The notes under the pieces are model-generated. The model searched no databases, was not told the origin of the DNA, and worked only from the letters and a program-made list of their open reading frames with translations. A stretch of DNA of 64,000 nt from Streptomyces sp. SUK 48 (lineage in GTDB: Bacteria > Actinomycetota > Actinomycetes > Streptomycetales > Streptomycetaceae): the NCBI RefSeq assembly GCF_009650765.1, contig NZ_CP045740.1:5060001-5124000 (forward strand), read 5' to 3'. Numbering within the stretch: position 1 is the stretch's first letter; every line of letters starts with the position of its first letter. Of this stretch, positions 25,413 to 33,570 are shown piece by piece. The translations under genes were made by a program, and so were the position numbers.

Positions 25413-25971
25413 GCCGACCATCTGGGTCCGCGACAACGCCTGCGGACTCGGCCCGTACCGTGCCGACCTGGTGGAGACCTACTGGCGGTGGGAACAGGAT
25501 CCCGTCGTCCTCGTCGGTTACGGCCGCCAGCAGCCCGAGTCGCTGGAGGCCCGCACCGAGGGCATGGCCCACCAGATCCGGGGCGACAACATCCGCTTCA
25601 CCGTCTACGACCTCACCGGCGAGGTACCGGTCCCCGCCGGAATCGCCACCCTGCTGCCCGACTCCGCCGTCCGCACCGCCGAGTACGTCGTGATGCTCGC
25701 CCCCGAGGCACGCGGGAAGGGCTTGGGGGCGGCGACGACCCGGCTTGTCCTGGACTACGGGTTCCACATCACCAACCTGCGAATGATCTGGCTCAAGGTC
25801 CTCGCACCCAACACCGCCGCCGTTCACGCCTACGAGAAGGCCGGCTTCCGCATCGCCGGAAGGCTCCGCCAGGCGGGGTACTGGCTCGGTCAGGTCTGCG
25901 ACGAGCTGATCATGGACGCGCTCGCCGCCGAGTTCACCGGTCCCTCCGTGATCGTCCCGCTGGTGTCGTAG
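25396..25971 (+). CDS. GNAT N-acetyltransferase, probable lasso peptide lysine acetyltransferase
   Basis: GNAT fold with acetyl-CoA motif YVVMLAPEARGKGLGAATT and NTAAVHAYEKAGFRIAGR. Conserved-looking sequence extends upstream of the first canonical start (GTG 25471, no RBS): TIWVRDNACGLGPYRADLVE. No ATG/GTG/TTG precedes it in frame, but ATC at 25396 stands 5 nt after a perfect GGAGG, so a rare AUC start giving 191 aa is proposed; from 25471 it would be 166 aa. By analogy with albusnodin it should acetylate Lys10 of the core. It overlaps the B gene. Confidence 0.8.
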   Translation: MTASPEPTIWVRDNACGLGPYRADLVETYWRWEQDPVVLVGYGRQQPESLEARTEGMAHQIRGDNIRFTVYDLTGEVPVPAGIATLLPDSAVRTAEYVVMLAPEARGKGLGAATTRLVLDYGFHITNLRMIWLKVLAPNTAAVHAYEKAGFRIAGRLRQAGYWLGQVCDELIMDALAAEFTGPSVIVPLVS

Positions 25972-26009
25972 ACGGCCCCGGCCCCCCTGAACGGGGCACC
26001 AGGGCCGTC
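25971..26009. terminator. Bidirectional hairpin between lasso cluster and ABC permease
   Basis: GACGGCCC / GGGCCGTC arms flank an inner GGCCCC / GGGG pairing between converging stops. It marks the end of the accessory insert. Confidence 0.6.
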
Positions 26010-26026
26010 GGCCACATCCGTCAGGC

Positions 26027-26932
26027 TTACTTCACCGCCCCCGCCATCACCCCCGACACGAACTGCCGCTGGAACGCGAAGAACACGGCCAGGGGGATCA
26101 CCATGGAGATGAACGCGCCGGGTGCCAGGACGTCGATGTTGTTGCCGAACTGGCGGACCTGGGTCTGGAGGGCGACCGTGATCGGCTGGGTGCCGGACTT
26201 GGTGAAGACCAGGGCGACCAGCATGTCGTTCCACACCCACAGGAACTGGAAGATGCCGAGGCTCGCGATGGCCGGGCCGCCCAGTGGCATCACCACGCGG
26301 GCGAACAGGCGCAGTTCGCCGGCGCCGTCCAGGCGGGCCGCCTCCAGCAGCTCGCGGGGGATCTCCGCGAAGAAGTTCCGCAGCAGGAACACCGCGAACG
26401 GCAGTCCGAAGCCGGTGTGGAACAGGACCACGCCGAGGATCGTCCCGAACAGGCCGACCTTCCCGAAGAGTTCGGCGATCGGGATCAGCGCCACCTGCAC
26501 CGGCACCACCAGCAGGCTGACCACGCCGAGGAACCACCAGTCCCGGCCCGGGAACTCCATCCAGGCGAACGCGTATCCGGCGAGCGAGCCGATGACCACG
26601 ACCAGGACGGTCGCCGGGACCGTGATCAGGACCGTGTTCAGCAGGGAGTGCGTGATGTCGCCGTTCTCCAGCAGCTTCTGGTAGCTGCCGAAGGTCAGCT
26701 GGGAGGGCTTGGTGAACACCGTCCACCAGCCGCTCGCGCTCATGTCGTCCGGGGAGCGGAGAGAGGAGATCAGCAGGCCGATGGTCGGCACCAGCCAGAA
26801 CAGGCCGACCAAGACGAGGAGGACGCGGACCAGGGGGCCGCCCAGCCCGCGGGTGATCCGGGCGCCGAGCGAGGGCCGGGCCGGGGCGGCGGGTGGGGTC
26901 GTCCCGTGTGTATCGGTGGCGAGTGCCGTCAT
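26027..26932 (-). CDS. Carbohydrate ABC transporter permease (MalG type)
   Basis: 301 aa from ATG overlapping the upstream permease stop by 4 bp (ATGA). Six hydrophobic segments, and the cytoplasmic EAA loop ELLEAARLDGAGELRLFARVVMPLGGP that docks an ATPase. The family imports oligosaccharides. No ATPase gene is nearby, so a shared MsiK-like ATPase is likely. Confidence 0.92.
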   Translation of the reverse strand: MTALATDTHGTTPPAAPARPSLGARITRGLGGPLVRVLLVLVGLFWLVPTIGLLISSLRSPDDMSASGWWTVFTKPSQLTFGSYQKLLENGDITHSLLNTVLITVPATVLVVVIGSLAGYAFAWMEFPGRDWWFLGVVSLLVVPVQVALIPIAELFGKVGLFGTILGVVLFHTGFGLPFAVFLLRNFFAEIPRELLEAARLDGAGELRLFARVVMPLGGPAIASLGIFQFLWVWNDMLVALVFTKSGTQPITVALQTQVRQFGNNIDVLAPGAFISMVIPLAVFFAFQRQFVSGVMAGAVK

Positions 26933-28272
26933 CGCCGTACCTCCCGCCTGAGCCGTCGGATGTTGAACAGCATCACCGGGATCACCAGCAGCAGCAGGAA
27001 CACCGCGATCGCGCTCGCCACACCCGGCTGGCCCTCCGCGAAGCCCCTGCGGTACAGCTCCAGGGCGAGCACGTTCGCGTCGTCCTGGGAGGAGCCGGGG
27101 GCGATGATGTAGACGAGGTCGAACACCTTGAGCACATTGATCATCAGGGTGACGGCGACGACCGCGAGGACCGGTGCGAGCAGCGGCACGGTGACCTTGC
27201 GGAACACCTGCCACTCCGTGGCGCCGTCCACCCGCGCGGCCTCCAGCAGCTCCCGGGGCACGCCCGCGAGCCCGGCCGCGATCAGCACCATCGCGAAGCC
27301 CGCCCACATCCAGACGTACGCGCCGATGATCGCCGGGGTGACCAGGGAGGGGCCGAGCCATTCGACGCCGTTGTACGGCTCCCGGAAGTTGCTCGCGGGC
27401 AGCCGCAGCCGTGCCCCGTCGGCCGCCGCGGGCAGTGTGAAGGTGCCGTCCGCCGCCGCCTTCGCGGACGCCACGACCTTGCCGTCCCGCACCGCCTCGA
27501 TCCGCATCCCCGGATAGCCCAGCTCGGAGGGGTCGGGCGCGCCGAGCCGGCCGACGCCCTTGCCCCGGGTGAAGTCCTGCCAGGTGGTGCCGGTGACCTT
27601 GCCCGGCTCCGCGTGCGCGGCCGCCGCCCGGTGCGCGTCGCCGGGCATCTTGTCCGGGGCGACCCCGACGAGCGGCAGGGTGACCGGCCGCCCGGCGTGT
27701 ACGACCGCCTTGGTGACGAAGCCGCCGTTCTGCGGGACGAGCGGCGACTCGCGGCCCGGGTGCGCCATCGGGAACGCCGAGGACCGCGCGAAGGTGTCGT
27801 GCACCGACACCCACGCGGCGTTGGCGACGCCCTTGTCCGGGTCCTGGTCGTACACCAGCCGGAAGATGATCCCGGCCGCGAGCATCGAGATCGCCATCGG
27901 CATGAAGACGACGAGCTTGAACGCCGTTCCCCAGCGCACCCGTTCGGTCAGCACCGCGAAGACCAGCCCGAGCGCGGTGGAGACGGCGGGCGCGAACACC
28001 ACCCAGATGACGTTGTTCTTCAGGGCGGTGAGGATGCCGTCGTCCGTGAAGACCGTCTTGTAGTTGTCGAAACCGGCGAATCCGTGACCGGAGTCGGTCC
28101 CGAAGCTGCGGACGACCGAGTACCCGATCGGGTAGACCACGAGCGCGCCCAGCAGCACCAGGGCGGGCAGCAGGAACAGCGCTGCCACGGCCCTGCGGGT
28201 GCCGGTCACGCTCTTGCGCGCGCGGGGCGCGGCGGGACCCGGTGGGGCCCCGGCCGCCGCTGCCGACGCCAT
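26929..28272 (-). CDS. Carbohydrate ABC transporter permease (MalF type) with a large extracytoplasmic insertion
   Basis: 447 aa, about 130 longer than ordinary sugar permeases. Normal membrane segments and the EAA loop ELLEAARVDGATEWQVFRKV are present. Between LVYDQDPDKGVANAAW and GVEWLGPSLVTPAIIG lies about 160 residues of polar, beta-type sequence (for example GMRIEAVRDGKVVASAKAA, DGTFTLPAAADGARLRLP) predicted to face outside. It may help dock the binding protein. Starts at ATG, 8 bp after the binding-protein stop. Confidence 0.9.
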   Translation of the reverse strand: MASAAAAGAPPGPAAPRARKSVTGTRRAVAALFLLPALVLLGALVVYPIGYSVVRSFGTDSGHGFAGFDNYKTVFTDDGILTALKNNVIWVVFAPAVSTALGLVFAVLTERVRWGTAFKLVVFMPMAISMLAAGIIFRLVYDQDPDKGVANAAWVSVHDTFARSSAFPMAHPGRESPLVPQNGGFVTKAVVHAGRPVTLPLVGVAPDKMPGDAHRAAAAHAEPGKVTGTTWQDFTRGKGVGRLGAPDPSELGYPGMRIEAVRDGKVVASAKAAADGTFTLPAAADGARLRLPASNFREPYNGVEWLGPSLVTPAIIGAYVWMWAGFAMVLIAAGLAGVPRELLEAARVDGATEWQVFRKVTVPLLAPVLAVVAVTLMINVLKVFDLVYIIAPGSSQDDANVLALELYRRGFAEGQPGVASAIAVFLLLLVIPVMLFNIRRLRREVRR

Positions 28273-28279
28273 CGCCGGC

Positions 28280-29655
28280 TCAGCTCCCGCTTCCGTACGC
28301 GGCCGCCGCGTCCTTCTCCAGCGCGGCCTGGGCGCCCGCGACGTCGCCCGGGTTCTTCAGGAAATCCTGGAGGTCCTTCCACTCGCCCTTGCCGGGGGTG
28401 CCGCCGAACGCCTGCGGGGCCTGGTCGGACATGTCGAAGCGGAAGTCGTCGCCGGACGCGATCAGCGACTTGGCGATCTTCTGCTGGACGCTGTTCGGGT
28501 ACGCCGAGACGGGCACGTTCTTGTTCGGCGAGAGGTAGCCGCCCAGCTTGGCCTGGATGGTGGCCGCGTCCGGGGAGGCGAGGAAGGTCATCAGGGCCTG
28601 CGCCGCCTTGGAGTCCTTCAGTACGACCGCCGCGTCGCCGCCGGAGACCACGGGTGCGCTGGAGCCGACCGCCGGGAACGGGAACACCTTGGCGTCCGTG
28701 CCCACCTTCGCCTTGGTCTCACCGATGTTGACCTGCACGAAGTCGCCCTCGTAGACCATCGCGGCCTTCGGCTGGTCGCCGCCGGTGAAGGTCTGGGTGA
28801 CCGAGTTCGGGAACTCGGTCTGGAGCGCGCCGTCCTGCCCGCCCGCCAGGTAGTCCTTCTTGCCCCAGATCTGCGCCAGCGTCCGCAGCGCCTGCTTCAC
28901 CGAGGGATCGGTCCACTTGATCTTGTGCTGGGCGAGCTGGTCGTACTTCTCGGGCCCGGCCTGCGAGAGATAGACGTTCTCGAACCAGTCCGTCAGCGGC
29001 CAGCCGTCCGCGCCCGGCACCGAGAAGGGCGTGACCCCGGAGTCGTAGACGGCCTGCGCGGTCGTCAGCAGGTCCTTCCACGTCGTGGGTTCCTTGGCGC
29101 CCGCGTTCTCGAAGACCTTGGCGTTGTACCAGATGAGCGACTTGTTGGCGGCCTTGTAGTAGACGCCGTACTGCTTGCCGTTCACCTTGCCGATGTCCTG
29201 CCAGCCCTGCGAGTAGTTCTTCTGGACCTCCTTGAGCGCGTCCGGCCCGACCGGCTTGGCCCAGCCCTTGTCCACGGCCTGCTTGATGGCGCCGGGCTGC
29301 GGCAGCATCGCGATGTCCGGCGGCTGGCCGCCCGCGATCTTGGAGCCGAGGAAGTTGATGATCGGGTCCTGCGCGGGCACGAAGGTGACCTTCGCGCCGG
29401 TCCGCTTCTCGAACTCCGCCAGGACCTTCTTGAAGTTCGTCTGCTCCTGCCCGGTCCACACGGCCGCGATCTCCAGATGCGCGCCGTCCAGCTTGGGCAG
29501 GGACACGGAGCCGCCGGTGGACGGCGCGCTCCCCTTGCCGCCCTTGTCGTCGCCGCCCCCGCCGGAGCACGCGCCGAGTACAAGGCCCCCGCGAGCAACG
29601 CGGCGACCGCGCCGGCGGCCCGGCCGGTCCGGATGGTGCTGCTCCTGCTGTGCAT
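28280..29655 (-). pseudogene. Extracellular solute-binding lipoprotein, frameshifted in the signal peptide
   Basis: The ATG start reads MHSRSSTIRTGRAAG, AVAALLAGAL, then the frame is lost. The mature protein continues in another frame as LVLGACSGGGGDD with a proper lipobox (LGAC). One missing C in GGGGGCC (plus-strand 29584-29585; GGGGGCCC would restore GAL-VLGAC) explains the break. The rest is an intact family 1 sugar-binding protein of about 430 aa (IAAVWTGQEQTNFKKVLAEF, GYLSPNKNVPV). As written, no secreted protein can be made. It may be a sequencing error, since the body is under clear coding constraint. Confidence 0.82.
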
Positions 29656-29873
29656 CACTTCCCCGTTCGTCGTTCTCCGCCGCGCACCGCGCACGTCCGC
29701 GCACCCTCGCCGTCCGTGCATGGTGAACGCCGGAACACTGTCCGTGCGCTCCGGTGTACGCGGGCCGTGGAGGCGGGGCAAGAGCGCCTGCGTCCGGGAA
29801 GGGGTGATCGTGACCGGGTCGTGATCAGGAGCGTATGCGCCGTGATCCAGGGCGAGTTGGGGCTGACCGGCGC
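29656..29873. other. Intergenic region before the sugar transporter operon
   Basis: 218 bp holding the promoter for the binding-protein operon (minus) and the 3' end of the FHA/FtsK gene. I see no gene and no confident operator. Confidence 0.35.
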
Positions 29874-32800
29874 CTACAGCAGCGAGGGCGCGCGGGTGGC
29901 CGCGACCTGGCGGGCGGCGCGTTCCACGGCACTGGCCAGCAGGGCCAGGTCGGTGGGGCCGTTGCCGAGTTCGCGGACGGGGCGGCGGGTGGGGGGATCG
30001 CCCATGCGGTGCCAGTCCAGCGGGACGACCGTGGGGCGCTGGGTCGCGGTGCGCGGGATGCGGCCGGTGACCCGGCCCGCCTGGAACGCCACAGAAGGGG
30101 CGTCCAGGTGCACCAACTCGCCCCGGCCCGGGGCCGGTTCGTCGGGACCCTGCTGGGGCGCCGCGAGCCGGATGCGGAGGGTCGCCCGGCGGGCCGGTTC
30201 GCTGTCCGCCGTACGGCCGTCCGTGCCGGCCGCCGCCACCAGGTGCACGCCGAGCCGCTCGCCCTCCCGGGCCACCGCCTCCAGGGCCCGGGTCACCGAA
30301 CCGGCGGCGGGCCGGCCCGGGGCGCCGAGCGCGGGGGAGACCAGCGCGTCCAGATCGTCGACGACCACCACGAGCCGGGGCAACGGCGGTACCGCCTCGG
30401 CGCGTTGGCGTGCCGCCGCGCCCGGACGCAGCCGCAGCGTGGAGCTGGGCGGCGCCTCGATGTCGCCCGCGCCGGGCGGGGTGCGCTGGGCGATGATCCG
30501 GCCGGGCGCCGCCCGCCCCGCGTGCCACTGCGCGAAGTCGGTCCGGCCCAGCAGCTCCGCGCGCCGCTTCAGCTCGGCGGTGAGCGACTGCGCGAACTCC
30601 CGCATGCGCACCGGGTCGTTGGCGATCAGGTGGGTCGTCACATGGGGTATCTCCACGCAGACCCGCAGCCCCTCGTTGCGCCCGTTGCCGGTGCCCACGC
30701 CGTCCCGGCCGTCGATGAGCACCACGCCCAGCCGGTCCGGGCGTTCGGCCGCGGCCAGCGCGGCCACCAGGGCCCGCAGCAGCTCGGTACGGCCGCTGCC
30801 CGCCGGGCCCTCGATCAGCAGATGCGGTCCGTCGGTCACCAGGTCCGCGGTGACCGGGCCGTGCGGACCGGCGCCCAGCACGGCACGCGCCCGGCCGCCC
30901 AGTGCCGCCGGATCGTCGGCCGCGTCCGCCCAGCGGGCCATCAGCGAGGCCGGGGTGGCCCGGGCCAGGCCCAGCTCGTCGAGCAGCCGCGCCGACTGCG
31001 GCAGCGGCGCCGCCACCCGCGCGTGCCCGGCACCGGCCGGGCCGTCCGGCCGCAGCGGGGCCAGCGCCCGCGCGAACCGCTCCGCCCATGCCGGGGACAC
31101 CGCGTCCACGGTGGCGGGCACCCCGGGCGACACCGGCCCGCTCGGCGCGACGCGCATCAGCTGGAGGGTGCCGGCCACATCGCCGCTGAGCAGGGCCACG
31201 GCCCCGCAGTGCCGGAGCGTCGGGGTCACGGCGCACGCCGCGTCGTACGTACGGGCCACCGGGGAGGACGCCGAGGACGCGGACACCTCCGCCAGGCACA
31301 GCACGTGCACCCCGGCCCGGGGGCCCACCGCGGCGAGCCGGGCCAGGGCCTCCTGGAGCCCGGTCCCGCCGGGGTCGCCGTCCACCACGACCACCGTGTA
31401 GGGGCCGGGGAAGCCGGTGCCGCCGAGCTCGGCCTCGTCCTTGGCCCAGGAGGGGCGGCGGGGGACCCGGGGCGGCGTGCCGAAAGCGGGGGAGAGGGTG
31501 CCGGGGGCCGGACCGCCGAGGGGACCGGCGGGCGTGCCGGGCGTGCCGGGGGCCTGGCTCTGGTGGGGGATCGGCGGGGTGTCGTACGGCCCCGGGCGCG
31601 ACCGGGCTCCCGAACTCCCCGTGCTCTGCGCCGGGATCGGATGCGGCCGGGCGGTCCCCGCGCCGCGCGCCGTGAGGTCGTCCACCCGGCGCAGCAGCTC
31701 CTCCGCGCGGGCGGCGGCCTGTTCGCGGTCGTAGGCCAGCAGCAGGCGGCAGTCCTGGCCGTGGTTCGGCCGGACATGCGGCAGCCAGCCGAGCCAGGAC
31801 CACTCGGCCGCGCGCTCCGCCACCGGGCGGGAGCCGTCCGCGCTGATCAGCACGATCTCCAGCAGATCGGGGGAGTGCAGCGCGGCGAGCTGGGCCAGCA
31901 CCGCGCGGGCCAGCCCGGACAGCCGGGGCCGGGGTCCGGCCAGGCCCAGCGCGCCCGTCTCGCGCAGCGCGGCGGTCACCGGCACGGCGGGCAGCAGGCC
32001 CGAGCCGTCCGGCGCGCTCCGGTCGGCGGTGCCGAGCCGCACGGCCAGCGCCTCCGGGTGGCCGGGGCCGCGCTCCCACAGCCGGGGGCCGGGGCCGAGC
32101 GCGGTGAGCAGCAGCGCGGCGGGGTCCGGCCAGGTGTCGGGCCGTCGCGGAACCCCGGTGTCCGGGGCGCCGACGGCCGGGACCCCCTCGCCGTACGGCG
32201 CAGCGCCGTCCGCCGGCTCCGCGCGCCCCCCGGCCAGCCGCCGGGCCCAGGCGCCGAGCCCGCCCCGGCGCCGGGCGCTCTGCGTCTCGCCGCCGACCCC
32301 GAACCGGCCCGCGTGGGTGTCGCCGTCCCGTCCTGCGGTTCCCGCGTCCGCGACGCCCCAGGAGGCGGAGCCGTAGGCGTGCCCGGTGTCCGCCGCGGCG
32401 CCCGACGGCGGCTGCGGACCCAGTGGACCGGCCCCGGCCCCCGCGACCGGCGCGGACGGGAACCCGGCGTCCGGCGTGTCCGCGCCGGGAGCGACGCGCA
32501 GGCAGCCCTCGCCGTCCGCGACCACCGGCACCCGCACCCGCGGGCCCCCGGGCGCGACCCGCAGCGCCGACTCCCCGATCCGCAGCAGGCCCCCGGCGGG
32601 GACCCGCACCGCCCGGTCCCCGATGCGGGTGCCGTCCAGCGTCGTACCGTTCGTGGAATTCAGGTCCGCCACGGACACCCGGCCGTCCGCGCCCACCGTC
32701 ACCGCGCAGTGCAGCCGCGACACATCGGGATCGTCCAGCGGCACGTCCGCGTCCGCGGAGCGCCCGACCGTGATCCGGCCGCCGTGCAGCAGATGGACCC

Positions 32801-33146
32801 CGCCCGCGTCCGGCCCCGCCACCACATGCAGCTGGGTGGGCGCGTCGTCCAGCTCGGGATGCGGCTCGGCGGCCAGGGGCGCGCCCAGGGCCAGGACGGC
32901 GCCGTCCACCAGCGGCGGCTCCCCGAGCACGGCGCGGCGCGGATCCAGCCGCTCCCCGCCGGCGTACAGCACGACCGCCGCGCCCCCGGTGTCGCGGCCC
33001 GCGCCCTCCCCGGTGACCGCCCCGGCCAGCGCGGACGCGACCGCGGCGAGGTCGGTGCCCGCGGGCGCCGTGACCAGCACGTCGCGGCTCGTGCCCCGCT
33101 GCGGGGGCGGGCCCGGCGGGTCTACGACGGTCAGCCGGATCTGCAT
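29874..33146 (-). CDS. FHA domain / FtsK-SpoIIIE-like ATPase
   Basis: 1090 aa from ATG (MQIRLTVVDPPG). The first ~85 residues are ubiquitin-like, followed by an FHA domain (GRITVGRSADADVPLDDPDV, SRLHCAVTV, DLNSTNGTTLDG) that binds phosphothreonine. A Pro/Gly/Ala-rich linker and two FtsK/EccC-type domains follow. The distal one has Walker A GPAGSGRTELLRAL near residue 777 and Walker B LGVVLIDGRDG. It has no predicted membrane segment, unlike EccC. It is divergent from two Ser/Thr kinases, so phosphorylation-dependent recruitment is a reasonable inference. Function otherwise unknown. Confidence 0.85.
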   Translation of the reverse strand: MQIRLTVVDPPGPPPQRGTSRDVLVTAPAGTDLAAVASALAGAVTGEGAGRDTGGAAVVLYAGGERLDPRRAVLGEPPLVDGAVLALGAPLAAEPHPELDDAPTQLHVVAGPDAGGVHLLHGGRITVGRSADADVPLDDPDVSRLHCAVTVGADGRVSVADLNSTNGTTLDGTRIGDRAVRVPAGGLLRIGESALRVAPGGPRVRVPVVADGEGCLRVAPGADTPDAGFPSAPVAGAGAGPLGPQPPSGAAADTGHAYGSASWGVADAGTAGRDGDTHAGRFGVGGETQSARRRGGLGAWARRLAGGRAEPADGAAPYGEGVPAVGAPDTGVPRRPDTWPDPAALLLTALGPGPRLWERGPGHPEALAVRLGTADRSAPDGSGLLPAVPVTAALRETGALGLAGPRPRLSGLARAVLAQLAALHSPDLLEIVLISADGSRPVAERAAEWSWLGWLPHVRPNHGQDCRLLLAYDREQAAARAEELLRRVDDLTARGAGTARPHPIPAQSTGSSGARSRPGPYDTPPIPHQSQAPGTPGTPAGPLGGPAPGTLSPAFGTPPRVPRRPSWAKDEAELGGTGFPGPYTVVVVDGDPGGTGLQEALARLAAVGPRAGVHVLCLAEVSASSASSPVARTYDAACAVTPTLRHCGAVALLSGDVAGTLQLMRVAPSGPVSPGVPATVDAVSPAWAERFARALAPLRPDGPAGAGHARVAAPLPQSARLLDELGLARATPASLMARWADAADDPAALGGRARAVLGAGPHGPVTADLVTDGPHLLIEGPAGSGRTELLRALVAALAAAERPDRLGVVLIDGRDGVGTGNGRNEGLRVCVEIPHVTTHLIANDPVRMREFAQSLTAELKRRAELLGRTDFAQWHAGRAAPGRIIAQRTPPGAGDIEAPPSSTLRLRPGAAARQRAEAVPPLPRLVVVVDDLDALVSPALGAPGRPAAGSVTRALEAVAREGERLGVHLVAAAGTDGRTADSEPARRATLRIRLAAPQQGPDEPAPGRGELVHLDAPSVAFQAGRVTGRIPRTATQRPTVVPLDWHRMGDPPTRRPVRELGNGPTDLALLASAVERAARQVAATRAPSLL

Positions 33147-33570
33147 CGGCGTCAGCGGTCCCTTCTGCGCGGGTCTGCGCGGGCGCGGACTACCCCCCAC
33201 CCCACACGAGCACGTCGGCCAGTACTCGGAGCATCCTCGCACCTGCCGCCGACACCGCGCCCGCCACCCGGTGCGAAGTGATCTTGATTGGTCGGCTCTG
33301 ACCCCAAAAGTGCCTGACATGGACCACGAAGGCGATCAGTTGAGATCGGCCACGTCCCCTCTTCTGGCCGCTTCCGTTGGCTTCCGTCGGCTTGACGGCT
33401 GTTCGCGGCCGCTGCCACCGGCTTCGGGCAACCACGGACGAACGACACGCGTCTTTCCTTCGAGCCCGCCCGGGAACGCTTACGTGGCGTCCCGCCCGGC
33501 CCCACTACAGTGGTGCGGAACATCCGGAACGCAGGCAAGCAGCATCAGCAAGCAGCAGGGAGCGCGTGAC
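33147..33570. promoter_or_regulatory. Divergent region between FHA/FtsK gene and kinase gene
   Basis: 424 bp without a gene. It includes an AT-richer island (GATCTTGATTGGTCGG) and the kinase RBS AGGGAG 8 nt before its GTG. Promoters for both directions must lie here. None can be fixed with confidence. Confidence 0.35.
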
